From Actinomyces viscosus (GTDB lineage: Bacteria; Bacteroidota; Bacteroidia; Flavobacteriales_D; Crocinitomicaceae), in assembly GCA_943326975.2 (NCBI GenBank), contig CALPVI020000049.1, positions 1 through 9,264 of the forward strand: a DNA stretch of 9,264 nt, written 5' to 3'. The notes beneath the pieces were generated by a model. It was not told where the DNA came from, ran no database searches, and saw nothing but the letters and a program-made list of their open reading frames with translations. The first letter of the stretch is position 1. Each line of letters starts with the position of its first letter. Shown here piece after piece: positions 1 through 6,819 of this stretch. The translations under genes and the position numbers were made by a program.

Positions 1-658
1 TAAATTTTCAATTGGGTCAGAAGTATATTTAATGGATACTGACAAACAAGGTCACTTGAAATATATTGAAAAATCACGTGCAAAAAAAATCGAAGATTCA
101 AGATTAGTTATAGGGAAAGTAACCGAAATAAAAAAAGGAATTGAAGTCAAAGCTTCTTGGTTTGGTGTTTTGAATTCGTTGTTTATTATTTTACTGGCAC
201 CACTTTTTTCTAAATGGTGGGAAAGTAAATTTAATCCAGGAGCTTCTGTAAAATATGGTATTGGTTTGATTTTAATGGGGCTTGGTTTTGGTGCGCTTGC
301 ATTAGGGTCAATGGGTATTTTAAAAGGACAATCTGAAGCATCAGTAAGTATGATGTGGTTAGTAGTTGCATATTTGTTCCATACATTGGCCGAATTATGT
401 ATTTCACCTGTATCGTTATCTTATGTCAGTAAATTAGTTCCGGGAAGAATGATAGCATTGATGTTTGGTGTGTGGTATATTGCTTTAGCTATTGGTAATA
501 AAACTGCAGGAAAATTAGGTGGTCAAATTGAGGCAATTCAAGCATCTCATTCGATAAGTTATTTCTTTATGATTTTTACAATTATTCCGGCTTCTATAGG
601 GGTTTTGGCGATTATTGTATATCCTATGATTAAGAAGATTATGCACGGGGTGGAATAA
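1..658 (+). CDS. POT/PTR2-family peptide:proton symporter, C-terminal part (5' end outside window)
   Basis: This is the C-terminal part of a proton-coupled oligopeptide transporter in the inner membrane, which imports di- and tripeptides. The frame is open from base 2 with no stop before the first ATG at 32, so the gene begins upstream and ATG 32 is internal. It aligns by eye with the last third of the complete paralogue just downstream. Shared features are a helix-8-like segment (155-220, WFGVLNSLFIILLAPLF), the ELCISP motif (392-409) matching ELCLSP in the paralogue, the helix 11 region with FGVWY, and an identical MHGV near the C-terminus. The first ~50 visible residues are polar and lysine-rich; they precede helix 8 and appear to be an enlarged periplasmic loop that the paralogue lacks. 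The 126-base gap to the next POT gene shows no clear terminator, so co-transcription is possible. Substrate range cannot be read from the sequence. Confidence 0.9.
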   Translation, partial: KFSIGSEVYLMDTDKQGHLKYIEKSRAKKIEDSRLVIGKVTEIKKGIEVKASWFGVLNSLFIILLAPLFSKWWESKFNPGASVKYGIGLILMGLGFGALALGSMGILKGQSEASVSMMWLVVAYLFHTLAELCISPVSLSYVSKLVPGRMIALMFGVWYIALAIGNKTAGKLGGQIEAIQASHSISYFFMIFTIIPASIGVLAIIVYPMIKKIMHGVE

Positions 659-726
659 TTTAGCTAATTTTTTAGTTTTAAATATTCGAGCACAAAACAA
701 AAGTTTTTTTTCATTTTAAGATTTAA

Positions 727-759
727 TTGTTAATATTGTCATCTTTAAAATATTGTTCG
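727..759 (+). promoter_or_regulatory. possible Bacteroidota-type promoter (weak)
   Basis: A TTG at 727-729 is followed 21 bases later by TATTGTTCG at 751-759. This resembles the TTG / TAnnTTTG promoter of Bacteroidota but has an extra base and a C in the -7 element. It lies 25 bases before the second POT gene. The match is imperfect, and chance occurrence in AT-rich DNA is quite possible. Confidence 0.2.
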
Positions 760-784
760 AATTTAATTTTATACTAAAAAATCA

Positions 785-2773
785 ATGAATTCATCAACTA
801 TTGATAAACAATCAAAACATCCAAAAGGATTGTATTTATTGTTTTTTACTGAGATGTGGGAGCGTTTCAGTTACTATGGAATGAGAGCTATTTTCACGCT
901 TTTCATGATTAATGCACTTTTATTTGATAAATCTCTATCATCTACAATCTATGGTAACTACACTGGATTAGTTTACCTTACGCCATTAATTGGTGGTTAT
1001 GTCGCTGATAGATATTGGGGAAATAGAAGGTCTATTTTTGTAGGTGGTATCATGATGGCGATAGGACAGTTCTTTATGTTCTTAGCTGGTACATTCTACA
1101 CTGAAGTAGGTTTGGCTTCAACATTAATGTTTACAGGGTTAGGATTCTTAATCTTTGGAAATGGTTTCTTTAAACCAAATATTTCCACAATGGTTGGACA
1201 ACTTTATCCAGAAGGTGATAAACGTGTAGATTCAGCTTTTACCATCTTTTATATGGGGATAAACTTAGGTGCTTTTATCGCACCATTAGTTTGTGGAGGT
1301 TTAGGTGAAGTATATGATACAAACGGTTTAATCGTTCCTCAAATGTTTAAATGGGGATTCCTTGCTGCTTGTATCGGTATGATTATCAGTATTATTTCTT
1401 TTGAAATTTTAAAACATAAATATATTGTTACTCCAACAGGTGAGCCTATTGGGAATAAGCCTAAAAAGGTTGAGAAAGCAGTTGGTGAAGAGAAAAAACC
1501 AATTAATGTAAAAAGCTATTTAAACTGGACAGTTATATCACTTTCTTTATTTGTTGCTTTTAAAGGATTGTTAGGATTAGATTTGATAGGAGCATTTATT
1601 TATACATTGTGTATCATTGCGCCAGCATCTATAATCGTTGATAAGAGTTTAACTAAAGAAGAGAAACAAAAAATTTGGGTAATTTTCATTATTGCCTTTT
1701 TCGTAATATTCTTTTGGTCAGCTTTTGAACAAGCGGGTGCATCATTGACATTCTTCGCTCAAGAACAGACAGATAGAACTTTATTAGGTTCTGAGATACC
1801 ATCTTCTTACTTTCAAAGTGTTAATGCTGTAGCTATCGTTATTTTTGCTCCAATTTTCGCATGGATTTGGACTAAATTAGGGAGTAAATCAAAAGAACCT
1901 TCTTCTCCAGTTAAGCAAGCTTTAGGTTTGTTCTTATTAGCTGTTGGGTATTTAATCATCGCATTAGGCGTTAAGGATTTAGATCCAAGTGTTAAAGTAA
2001 GTATGTTTTGGTTGGTTACATTGTATACTGTTCATACATTTGGAGAGTTATGTTTATCGCCAATAGGTTTGTCAATGGTAGTAAAATTGGCACCAGTAAG
2101 ATTTGCTTCACTTTTAATGGGGGTTTGGTTTTTATCTACTGCCACAGCAAATAAATTTGCAGGTGATTTAAGTTCATTGTACCCAGAAGAAGTTAAATTA
2201 GAATCAACTGTTAATGTTTCTACTTTTAATTTTTCTTCTGCTGATACAACAAATTTCATCGTAAAAGATTTAGATAGTAATTTCTTGAAGGATATTAATA
2301 CTAAATACCCTCATCAAGTAGCAAAAATTGAATTGTTGTCAGATAATTTTAAAGCAGAAAAAGAGCAGTCTTTTGCTAATGCTTTTAAAACGAAGTTATT
2401 TGGAACTGAACCAGTAGTTAAGAAAGATTCTTTGAAATCAGTATCATTGGTGAAAGAAGAAAAAAATCCTGTATCAGAATTCTTATTAAAACAAATTGTA
2501 GGTTCGAAACCAAGTTTTGTTTATACAAAATTGTATAGCGCTGATGGTACAAAATTATCAATTTTGAAACATGTTAAAGGTAAAAAAGGAGAGAAAGATT
2601 CTAAAGTAATTGAAACTTGGAATATCAAACCTAAAAAGCCAAGTTTCTTGGGGATTAAAATCGAGAATTTATATAATTTCTTCATGATATTTGTTTTTAT
2701 GGCAGGAGGAGCATCAATAGTATTGTTCTTGTTATCTAAAAAACTTTTGAAAATGATGCACGGAGTAAAATAA
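785..2773 (+). CDS. POT/PTR2-family peptide:proton symporter with a large periplasmic insertion
   Basis: This is a complete 662-residue inner-membrane symporter predicted to import di- and tripeptides with protons. Family hallmarks are visible: the proton-coupling ExxER motif in helix 1 (E23, E26, R27, followed by FSYYG), the PTR2 signature GNGFFKPNIS (125-134), FYMGINLGA (155-163), the helix 7 segment EQAGASLTFF (315-324), and GELCLSPIGLS (420-430) in helix 10. Helix 11 ends near residue 460 and the last helix begins near 631. The roughly 155 residues between (about 466-620) are soluble, charged and beta/alpha-like and should face the periplasm. Bacterial POTs usually have about 450-550 residues and a short loop here, so this block accounts for the extra length. 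The C-terminus (KMMHGVK) matches that of the upstream paralogue. The gene is followed at once by a strong terminator. The POT assignment is firm; the role of the insertion is unknown. Confidence 0.95.
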   Translation: MNSSTIDKQSKHPKGLYLLFFTEMWERFSYYGMRAIFTLFMINALLFDKSLSSTIYGNYTGLVYLTPLIGGYVADRYWGNRRSIFVGGIMMAIGQFFMFLAGTFYTEVGLASTLMFTGLGFLIFGNGFFKPNISTMVGQLYPEGDKRVDSAFTIFYMGINLGAFIAPLVCGGLGEVYDTNGLIVPQMFKWGFLAACIGMIISIISFEILKHKYIVTPTGEPIGNKPKKVEKAVGEEKKPINVKSYLNWTVISLSLFVAFKGLLGLDLIGAFIYTLCIIAPASIIVDKSLTKEEKQKIWVIFIIAFFVIFFWSAFEQAGASLTFFAQEQTDRTLLGSEIPSSYFQSVNAVAIVIFAPIFAWIWTKLGSKSKEPSSPVKQALGLFLLAVGYLIIALGVKDLDPSVKVSMFWLVTLYTVHTFGELCLSPIGLSMVVKLAPVRFASLLMGVWFLSTATANKFAGDLSSLYPEEVKLESTVNVSTFNFSSADTTNFIVKDLDSNFLKDINTKYPHQVAKIELLSDNFKAEKEQSFANAFKTKLFGTEPVVKKDSLKSVSLVKEEKNPVSEFLLKQIVGSKPSFVYTKLYSADGTKLSILKHVKGKKGEKDSKVIETWNIKPKKPSFLGIKIENLYNFFMIFVFMAGGASIVLFLLSKKLLKMMHGVK

Positions 2774-2796
2774 GCATTGTTTCATCTTTAAATTTT

Positions 2797-2827
2797 GAGG
2801 CTGTCCGAACGACAGCCTCTTTTTTTT
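2797..2827 (+). terminator. intrinsic terminator after the POT genes
   Basis: A perfect 9-bp stem, GAGGCTGTC (2797-2805) with GACAGCCTC (2811-2819), encloses a 5-base loop and is followed by eight T (2820-2827). It starts 23 bases after the POT stop codon. This is a textbook Rho-independent terminator and separates the transporter unit from the FKBP gene. Confidence 0.93.
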
Positions 2828-2875
2828 GCTTGTGTTTATTCTTTTACATAAATGGTATACCTCATTTATTATAAT

Positions 2876-2883
2876 TACTTTTA
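2876..2883 (+). promoter_or_regulatory. possible -7 element for the FKBP gene
   Basis: TACTTTTA matches seven of eight positions of the Bacteroidota -7 consensus TAnnTTTG and differs by one base from the stronger TACTTTTG element at 7947. It lies 25 bases before the FKBP start, which would give a short leader. No good TTG lies at the expected upstream spacing; ATG at 2852-2854 is the nearest. A promoter is expected here because a terminator lies just upstream, but the exact site is uncertain. Confidence 0.3.
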
Positions 2884-2908
2884 GGACTTTAATTTTAAGA
2901 TCAATAAT

Positions 2909-3415
2909 ATGACAATTGAAGCAAACATGGTTGTTACCTTGAATTACAAGTTATCAAATCATAAAACAGGAGAAAAAATTGAGGAGACTACAGTTGAAAA
3001 TCCAATGGTGTTTTTATATGGTGTAGGTGGAATTATTCCTGAATTTGAACAAAATATTCAAGGTAAAAAAGTGGGTGAAACGTTTGAGTTTTCAATTGTT
3101 TCTGAAAATGCTTATGGAAATCATAATGCTGAGCAAGTTGTAAAAATTCCAGCAAATGTTTTTCATGATGAAGCAGGGAAAATTAATGAAGAACATATTT
3201 TTGTAGGTGCATTAGTTCCTATGTCAGATCATGAAGGGAATCATTTAAGAGGTACTGTATTAGCTATTACAGCTGAAGAAGTTGAAATGGACTTTAATCA
3301 TCCATTAGCAGGAACTGATTTGAAATTTGAAGGTTCTGTAGCTGATATTCGTCCTGCAACTCAAGAGGAATTAGATCATGGTCATGTTCACGGACCACAT
3401 GGTCACCAACATTAA
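2909..3415 (+). CDS. slyD: SlyD-like FKBP-type peptidyl-prolyl cis-trans isomerase
   Basis: This 168-residue protein is predicted to speed cis/trans isomerisation of proline peptide bonds and to act as a folding helper in the cytoplasm; no signal peptide is visible. The order is typical of SlyD: an N-terminal FKBP half (about 1-70, with YGVGGIIPEFEQNIQGKKVGE starting at 37, then NAYG), an insert-in-flap chaperone domain (about 71-128), and the returning FKBP strand with NHPLAG (130-135) and LKFEG. The C-terminus is histidine-rich (H157, H159, H161, H164, H166, H168), as in SlyD proteins that bind nickel or other metals. The tail here is short and has no cysteine. The gene stands alone between two terminators, so it is probably monocistronic. 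Family assignment is firm; metal binding is inferred from the tail. Confidence 0.93.
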   Translation: MTIEANMVVTLNYKLSNHKTGEKIEETTVENPMVFLYGVGGIIPEFEQNIQGKKVGETFEFSIVSENAYGNHNAEQVVKIPANVFHDEAGKINEEHIFVGALVPMSDHEGNHLRGTVLAITAEEVEMDFNHPLAGTDLKFEGSVADIRPATQEELDHGHVHGPHGHQH

Positions 3416-3437
3416 TTGTTTGGTTGAAATACTATTG

Positions 3438-3466
3438 AAGGGAGTCAATTTGACTCCTTTTTTTTT
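3438..3466 (+). terminator. intrinsic terminator after the FKBP gene
   Basis: The stem GGAGTCA (3441-3447) with TGACTCC (3451-3457) has a 3-base loop. It can extend outward through G·T and A-T pairs at 3438-3440 and is followed by nine T (3458-3466). It lies 22 bases after the FKBP stop codon, and is a typical Rho-independent terminator. Confidence 0.88.
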
Positions 3467-3502
3467 GTTTAAATTTTCTATATTTTTATACAAATATTTA
3501 AT

Positions 3503-4405
3503 ATGAAAGTAATTTTCATTTTCGCTAGTTTATTTTGTTTAACACTCTCTTTTTCATTTGAAATGAATGAAACAAATTTATCACGAACTAATAAGGAGCA
3601 TATTGAAAGTAAGTGTATTGTAGATTCTTTATTTTCTAATTCTTTGAATAGAGATTTAAATTATGTTGTTTATTTGCCTGATGCTTATTTTTCAGATGCT
3701 GAAAGAAAGTTTGACGTACTTTATTTACTTCATGGACATGGTGAAAATGAAATGTATTGGAAAGTAAAAGGAAATATACAGAGACTTTTAGATTCATTGC
3801 GAAAAAAGAAATCTTTGCGAGATTTTGTTGTGATAATGCCAGATGGAGGCAATTCTTGGTATGTTGATGCTAAAGAAAAAATGGAATCAGCGATTGTAAG
3901 TGATTTAATGCCGTTTATTGTTTCTAAATACAGAATCAATGATCATTTTGAAAACAGATCAATAGCAGGGTTGTCTGCAGGAGGATTTGGAAGTTTACGT
4001 ATAGTGTTAAAGCATCCTGAATTATTTTCTAATGTTGTCTTGATGAGTCCCGCGATTTTCCCAACAGATCCAGTTCATAATTTTTATGCAAGAAAAAATG
4101 TAGTTGCATTTCAAGATGAGAAAGGTGACTTTTCAGATGCTATTTGGAATTCGTTTAATTATCCAAATTATTGGTCGGAATTTGATGTGAACTCAAAAGA
4201 ATTTCAATATCATTTTTATTTAAGTACTGGAAAAACGGATTGCTATCCAGGTATTATTGAATCTGTAAATCATATTTTACCGTTAGAATTTGATAAAAGA
4301 AAAGATCGAATTTCATATACTATTAAAAATTATAAAGGTGGACATGAAATTAGTGTTTGGCAAAAAGCACTTATTGATGGAATTAGTTCAATTTATAAAA
4401 AGTAG
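3503..4405 (+). CDS. exported alpha/beta-hydrolase esterase (esterase D / PF00756-like), signal-peptide form
   Basis: This 300-residue serine esterase of the putative-esterase (EstA/esterase D-like) family probably acts on an ester substrate in the periplasm or outside the cell. Residues 1-18 form a signal peptide (charged start, then a hydrophobic run to about SFS). C12 is preceded by F, so this is not a lipobox. Visible motifs are LHGHG (76-80), the oxyanion region, MPDGGNSW (112-119), the nucleophile elbow GLSAG with S158, and likely triad partners D246 (STGKTD) and H281 (GGHE). The downstream gene at 5447 encodes a clear paralogue: by eye about half the residues match across the catalytic core, but that copy is a lipoprotein. 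The true substrate (acetylated sugar, feruloyl ester, lipid or other) cannot be read from sequence. The gene follows a terminator closely, so its promoter must lie in the short stretch before 3503, where I see no clear match. Confidence 0.88.
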   Translation: MKVIFIFASLFCLTLSFSFEMNETNLSRTNKEHIESKCIVDSLFSNSLNRDLNYVVYLPDAYFSDAERKFDVLYLLHGHGENEMYWKVKGNIQRLLDSLRKKKSLRDFVVIMPDGGNSWYVDAKEKMESAIVSDLMPFIVSKYRINDHFENRSIAGLSAGGFGSLRIVLKHPELFSNVVLMSPAIFPTDPVHNFYARKNVVAFQDEKGDFSDAIWNSFNYPNYWSEFDVNSKEFQYHFYLSTGKTDCYPGIIESVNHILPLEFDKRKDRISYTIKNYKGGHEISVWQKALIDGISSIYKK

Positions 4406-4610
4406 TTTAGAAATAGTATTTATATTTAATTTTTAATTTGATTTTCAGTGTTTTAATTTTTATTTTATTGGATTAGAGATGTTATATATTAAAGTGTTTT
4501 TTTTATATTTTCTTATTTTGAAAAGCATTAAAAAGACCTTGTTTACGAATAATCAGTATCTTGTCAGTCAAAAATTGAGCGAAGTAATTTAGTAATCAAA
4601 AAGTTGAAAA

Positions 4611-5447
4611 ATGATTCGTCTAAACAAAGAAATAATAAACTACATTTTTATCTTATTGGGTAGTTTTGCTATGGCATTTGGTGTTGTGGCTTTTTTATCA
4701 CCGAATCATATAGCAACAGGTGGAACTGCAGGTTTGGCAATTGTGTTACACAATGTATTTAAATTGCCTATTGGAGTTTTAATGGGGTTAATAAATATTC
4801 CGCTTTTATTAGTCGGTTTAAAATATTTAGGAAAAAAATTTGCATTAAAATCCATTTTTTGTATCGCATCGGTTGTGATTTTTGTTGATTTATTTGCACA
4901 ATATTTTCATCTTCCCGTTTTGAGTAATAATTTAATGTTAGCAACTTTGTATGGTGGTGTAATAATTGGGGTAGGGTTAGGTTTGATATTTAAAGGAGGT
5001 GCTTCCGCTGGTGGAGGAACTATTTTAGCCAAAATAATATCTTCAAATTCTTCGATTAAAACAAGTACAGTCGTTTTAATGTTAGACGCTATTGTTGTAG
5101 TTTCTGCAGGTTTTGTGTTTCAAAGTATTGAATTGGGATTATGGAGTTTGATCAGTATTTATGTCGCTTCTAAATTGATTGATGCTATTTTGGTTGGTGC
5201 TCAGGGACAAAAAATTGTACATATTTCGTCAACCAAAAATTTAACAGAATTAAGTAATTTAATTTCTGAACAAATCGGAGTTTCTGGTACAATAGTTAAA
5301 GGGAATGATTTGGGAGAGAAAGAGTACAAGGATATTATTTTTATCATGATTGATAAAACGCGATTGAATACATTAAAACAATTGGTCTCGGCTTATGATA
5401 AAGATGTGAAAATGATTGTGATGGAAGCAACCGAAATATTAGGTTAA
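4611..5447 (+). CDS. YitT-family membrane protein (DUF161 plus DUF2179)
   Basis: This 278-residue inner-membrane protein belongs to the YitT family, widespread but of unproven function and often suggested to be a transporter. The N-terminal two thirds hold about five to six hydrophobic segments with two glycine-rich half repeats typical of the family: ATGGTAGLA (35-43) and KGGASAGGGTILAKI (128-142). The C-terminal part from about residue 206 is soluble and matches the cytoplasmic DUF2179 pattern: SGTIVKG (225-231), DIIFIMID (241-248) and the ending KMIVMEATEILG. Length is normal for the family. The start is the only good one, since residue 1 leads directly into the first helix. It is probably the first gene of a packed set running to 7916. 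Its stop overlaps the next start as TAATG, so translation of the esterase is probably coupled to it. The two esterase paralogues lie on either side. Confidence 0.88.
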   Translation: MIRLNKEIINYIFILLGSFAMAFGVVAFLSPNHIATGGTAGLAIVLHNVFKLPIGVLMGLINIPLLLVGLKYLGKKFALKSIFCIASVVIFVDLFAQYFHLPVLSNNLMLATLYGGVIIGVGLGLIFKGGASAGGGTILAKIISSNSSIKTSTVVLMLDAIVVVSAGFVFQSIELGLWSLISIYVASKLIDAILVGAQGQKIVHISSTKNLTELSNLISEQIGVSGTIVKGNDLGEKEYKDIIFIMIDKTRLNTLKQLVSAYDKDVKMIVMEATEILG

Positions 5448-6355
5448 TGAAAATATATTCTATTTTATTCTTTTGTTTTTTAGTTTTAATGTCATGTTCA
5501 AATCAGAAAAAGAATGACAAAACTTTGATTGATAAGAAAGTTGTTCAATCAGAAATTCAAAAGGGAACTATTAAAGACATTTCTTTTTATTCTAACAATT
5601 TAAAACGTAATTGGAATTTTTCAATTTATTTACCATCAAAATATGGAGTTGACTCTTCAAAGTTTGATGTTTTGTATCTTTTACATGGACATGGTGGTAA
5701 TGAAAAAGTATGGATGTCGTCCGGTGAAGTGAAAATGATGATTGATTCGATGATTTATAAGCATGAAATAGATCCCATTATCATTGTGATGCCTGACGGA
5801 GGCAATTCTTGGTTTGTTGATGGTGTTGAGAATATGGAGTCAGCTTTAATTAAAGATTTGTTACCGAAAATTGAATCAAATTATAAAGTAAATAATAATT
5901 GGAAACATCGAATGATAGGAGGAATGTCTGCAGGTGGATATGGAAGTTTACGATTAATTTTAAAATATCCTGAACTTTTTCAAACTGTAATTTTGATGAG
6001 TCCGGCTGCTTATGTTCCTTATCCAGATCAAATTTCTTTATCAAGAACGGAGGTGCAATCGTTTAAAGATCAAGACGGAAGGTTTTCAAATGCTTTATGG
6101 GATGAATATAATTATCCAAATTATTGGGTACATTTTGATTCAAGTAATTATTCTCCACATCGATTTTTTTTAAGTACTGGAACTTCAGATGTATTTAAAG
6201 GAATAATCAAGTCTGTAAATTATCAATTGCCACAAGAACTTCGTAAACGTAAGCTGAAAGTTTCTTTTTATGTTCAAAATTATAAAGGTGGACATGAAAT
6301 GATTGTTTGGAAACAAGCTTTAAAAGATGCTTTGTTGAAGATTTATTCAAATTAA
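5447..6355 (+). CDS. lipoprotein alpha/beta-hydrolase esterase (paralogue of the 3503 gene)
   Basis: This 302-residue esterase belongs to the same putative-esterase family as the gene at 3503. The N-terminus is a type II signal peptide: a hydrophobic run followed by the lipobox LMSC, with C17 as the lipid-anchored residue. The next residues are SNQKKND. The acidic export signal that sends many Bacteroidota lipoproteins to the cell surface is not clear, so a periplasm-facing anchor is more likely (inference). Catalytic motifs are LHGHGGNE (79-86), MPDGGNSW (115-122), nucleophile S161 in GMSAG, D248 in STGTSD, and H283 in GGHE. The first base of its ATG is the last base of the YitT stop (TAATG), which supports the start and translational coupling. 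No terminator follows; 47 bases separate it from the next gene. Substrate unknown. Confidence 0.9.
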   Translation: MKIYSILFFCFLVLMSCSNQKKNDKTLIDKKVVQSEIQKGTIKDISFYSNNLKRNWNFSIYLPSKYGVDSSKFDVLYLLHGHGGNEKVWMSSGEVKMMIDSMIYKHEIDPIIIVMPDGGNSWFVDGVENMESALIKDLLPKIESNYKVNNNWKHRMIGGMSAGGYGSLRLILKYPELFQTVILMSPAAYVPYPDQISLSRTEVQSFKDQDGRFSNALWDEYNYPNYWVHFDSSNYSPHRFFLSTGTSDVFKGIIKSVNYQLPQELRKRKLKVSFYVQNYKGGHEMIVWKQALKDALLKIYSN

Positions 6356-6402
6356 GAGTCACCCAAAATATTTGATTAATTTTACCGTCTAAACAATTTT
6401 GT

Positions 6403-6819
6403 ATGTCAAACAATAAGAAAAGTATTCGACCAAATATCATCAATAAATCTATCAATGATGCAATGACTAAGGAAGAACAATTTCAAAATGAAGTCTTACG
6501 TCCAATTTTAAAAATGCAACATAGAATTTTGATTTTGATTTTTAAAGAATACATTAAAAACAGAAAAATATTGTTTGCTGAAATTTCGAATGCAAAACGT
6601 AAGTTTTTTATTGAGAATAGTTTATCGAAGGATATTGCTTTCAAAAGTGAACTAAAAGGGATGATTATCGGACAATTTACAGAAGATGAATTTGAATTCT
6701 ACACTACTATTAGTTCAGATGTGAATAAGCGTATTATTAATTTATTGAAAGAGCGTTTCTTGACAAGTATTACTGAGTTATTAGGAGAAGAAACAGCTGA
6801 GGAATCAGTAAATGAATGA
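6403..6819 (+). CDS. uncharacterised small, mainly helical cytoplasmic protein
   Basis: I cannot assign a function to this 138-residue protein. It has no signal peptide or membrane helix and no cysteine, tryptophan or recognisable catalytic motif. It is rich in Lys, Glu and Ile, and the pattern suggests amphipathic helices throughout, with the least variable-looking stretch being LRPILKMQHRILILIFKEY and GMIIGQFTEDEF (86-97). I recall similar short flavobacterial proteins carrying an automatic 'glyoxalase' label, but I see no glyoxalase metal or fold signature and do not adopt that name. A second in-frame ATG at 6463 (M21, MTKEEQFQNEVL) could be the real start; the 20 residues before it are polar and low in complexity. 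Its stop overlaps the start of pnuC by 8 bases (ATGAATGA), so the two are almost certainly co-expressed and perhaps functionally linked. Confidence 0.75.
   Translation: MSNNKKSIRPNIINKSINDAMTKEEQFQNEVLRPILKMQHRILILIFKEYIKNRKILFAEISNAKRKFFIENSLSKDIAFKSELKGMIIGQFTEDEFEFYTTISSDVNKRIINLLKERFLTSITELLGEETAEESVNE

Noticed and set aside
32..34. ATG as the true start of the first POT gene
   Set aside because: The frame is open upstream to the window edge and the visible protein is only the last third of a POT transporter, so this methionine is internal.
515..700. Minus-strand open frame opposite the end of the first POT gene
   Set aside because: It lies mostly antisense to a well-supported gene, has a biased Asn/Arg/Lys composition and shows no family motif.
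2032..2259. Minus-strand open frame opposite the second POT gene
   Set aside because: It is a shadow of a clearly coding region with no recognisable motif or start context.
4406..4610. Possible small gene or RNA in the gap before the YitT gene
   Set aside because: The stretch is AT-rich with no convincing open frame, stable hairpin or clean promoter match. Partial TAnTTTG-like strings occur but are expected by chance.
6207..6455. Minus-strand open frame across the esterase-small protein junction
   Set aside because: It overlaps two plus-strand genes, and the product looks like reverse-strand translation of them rather than a real protein.
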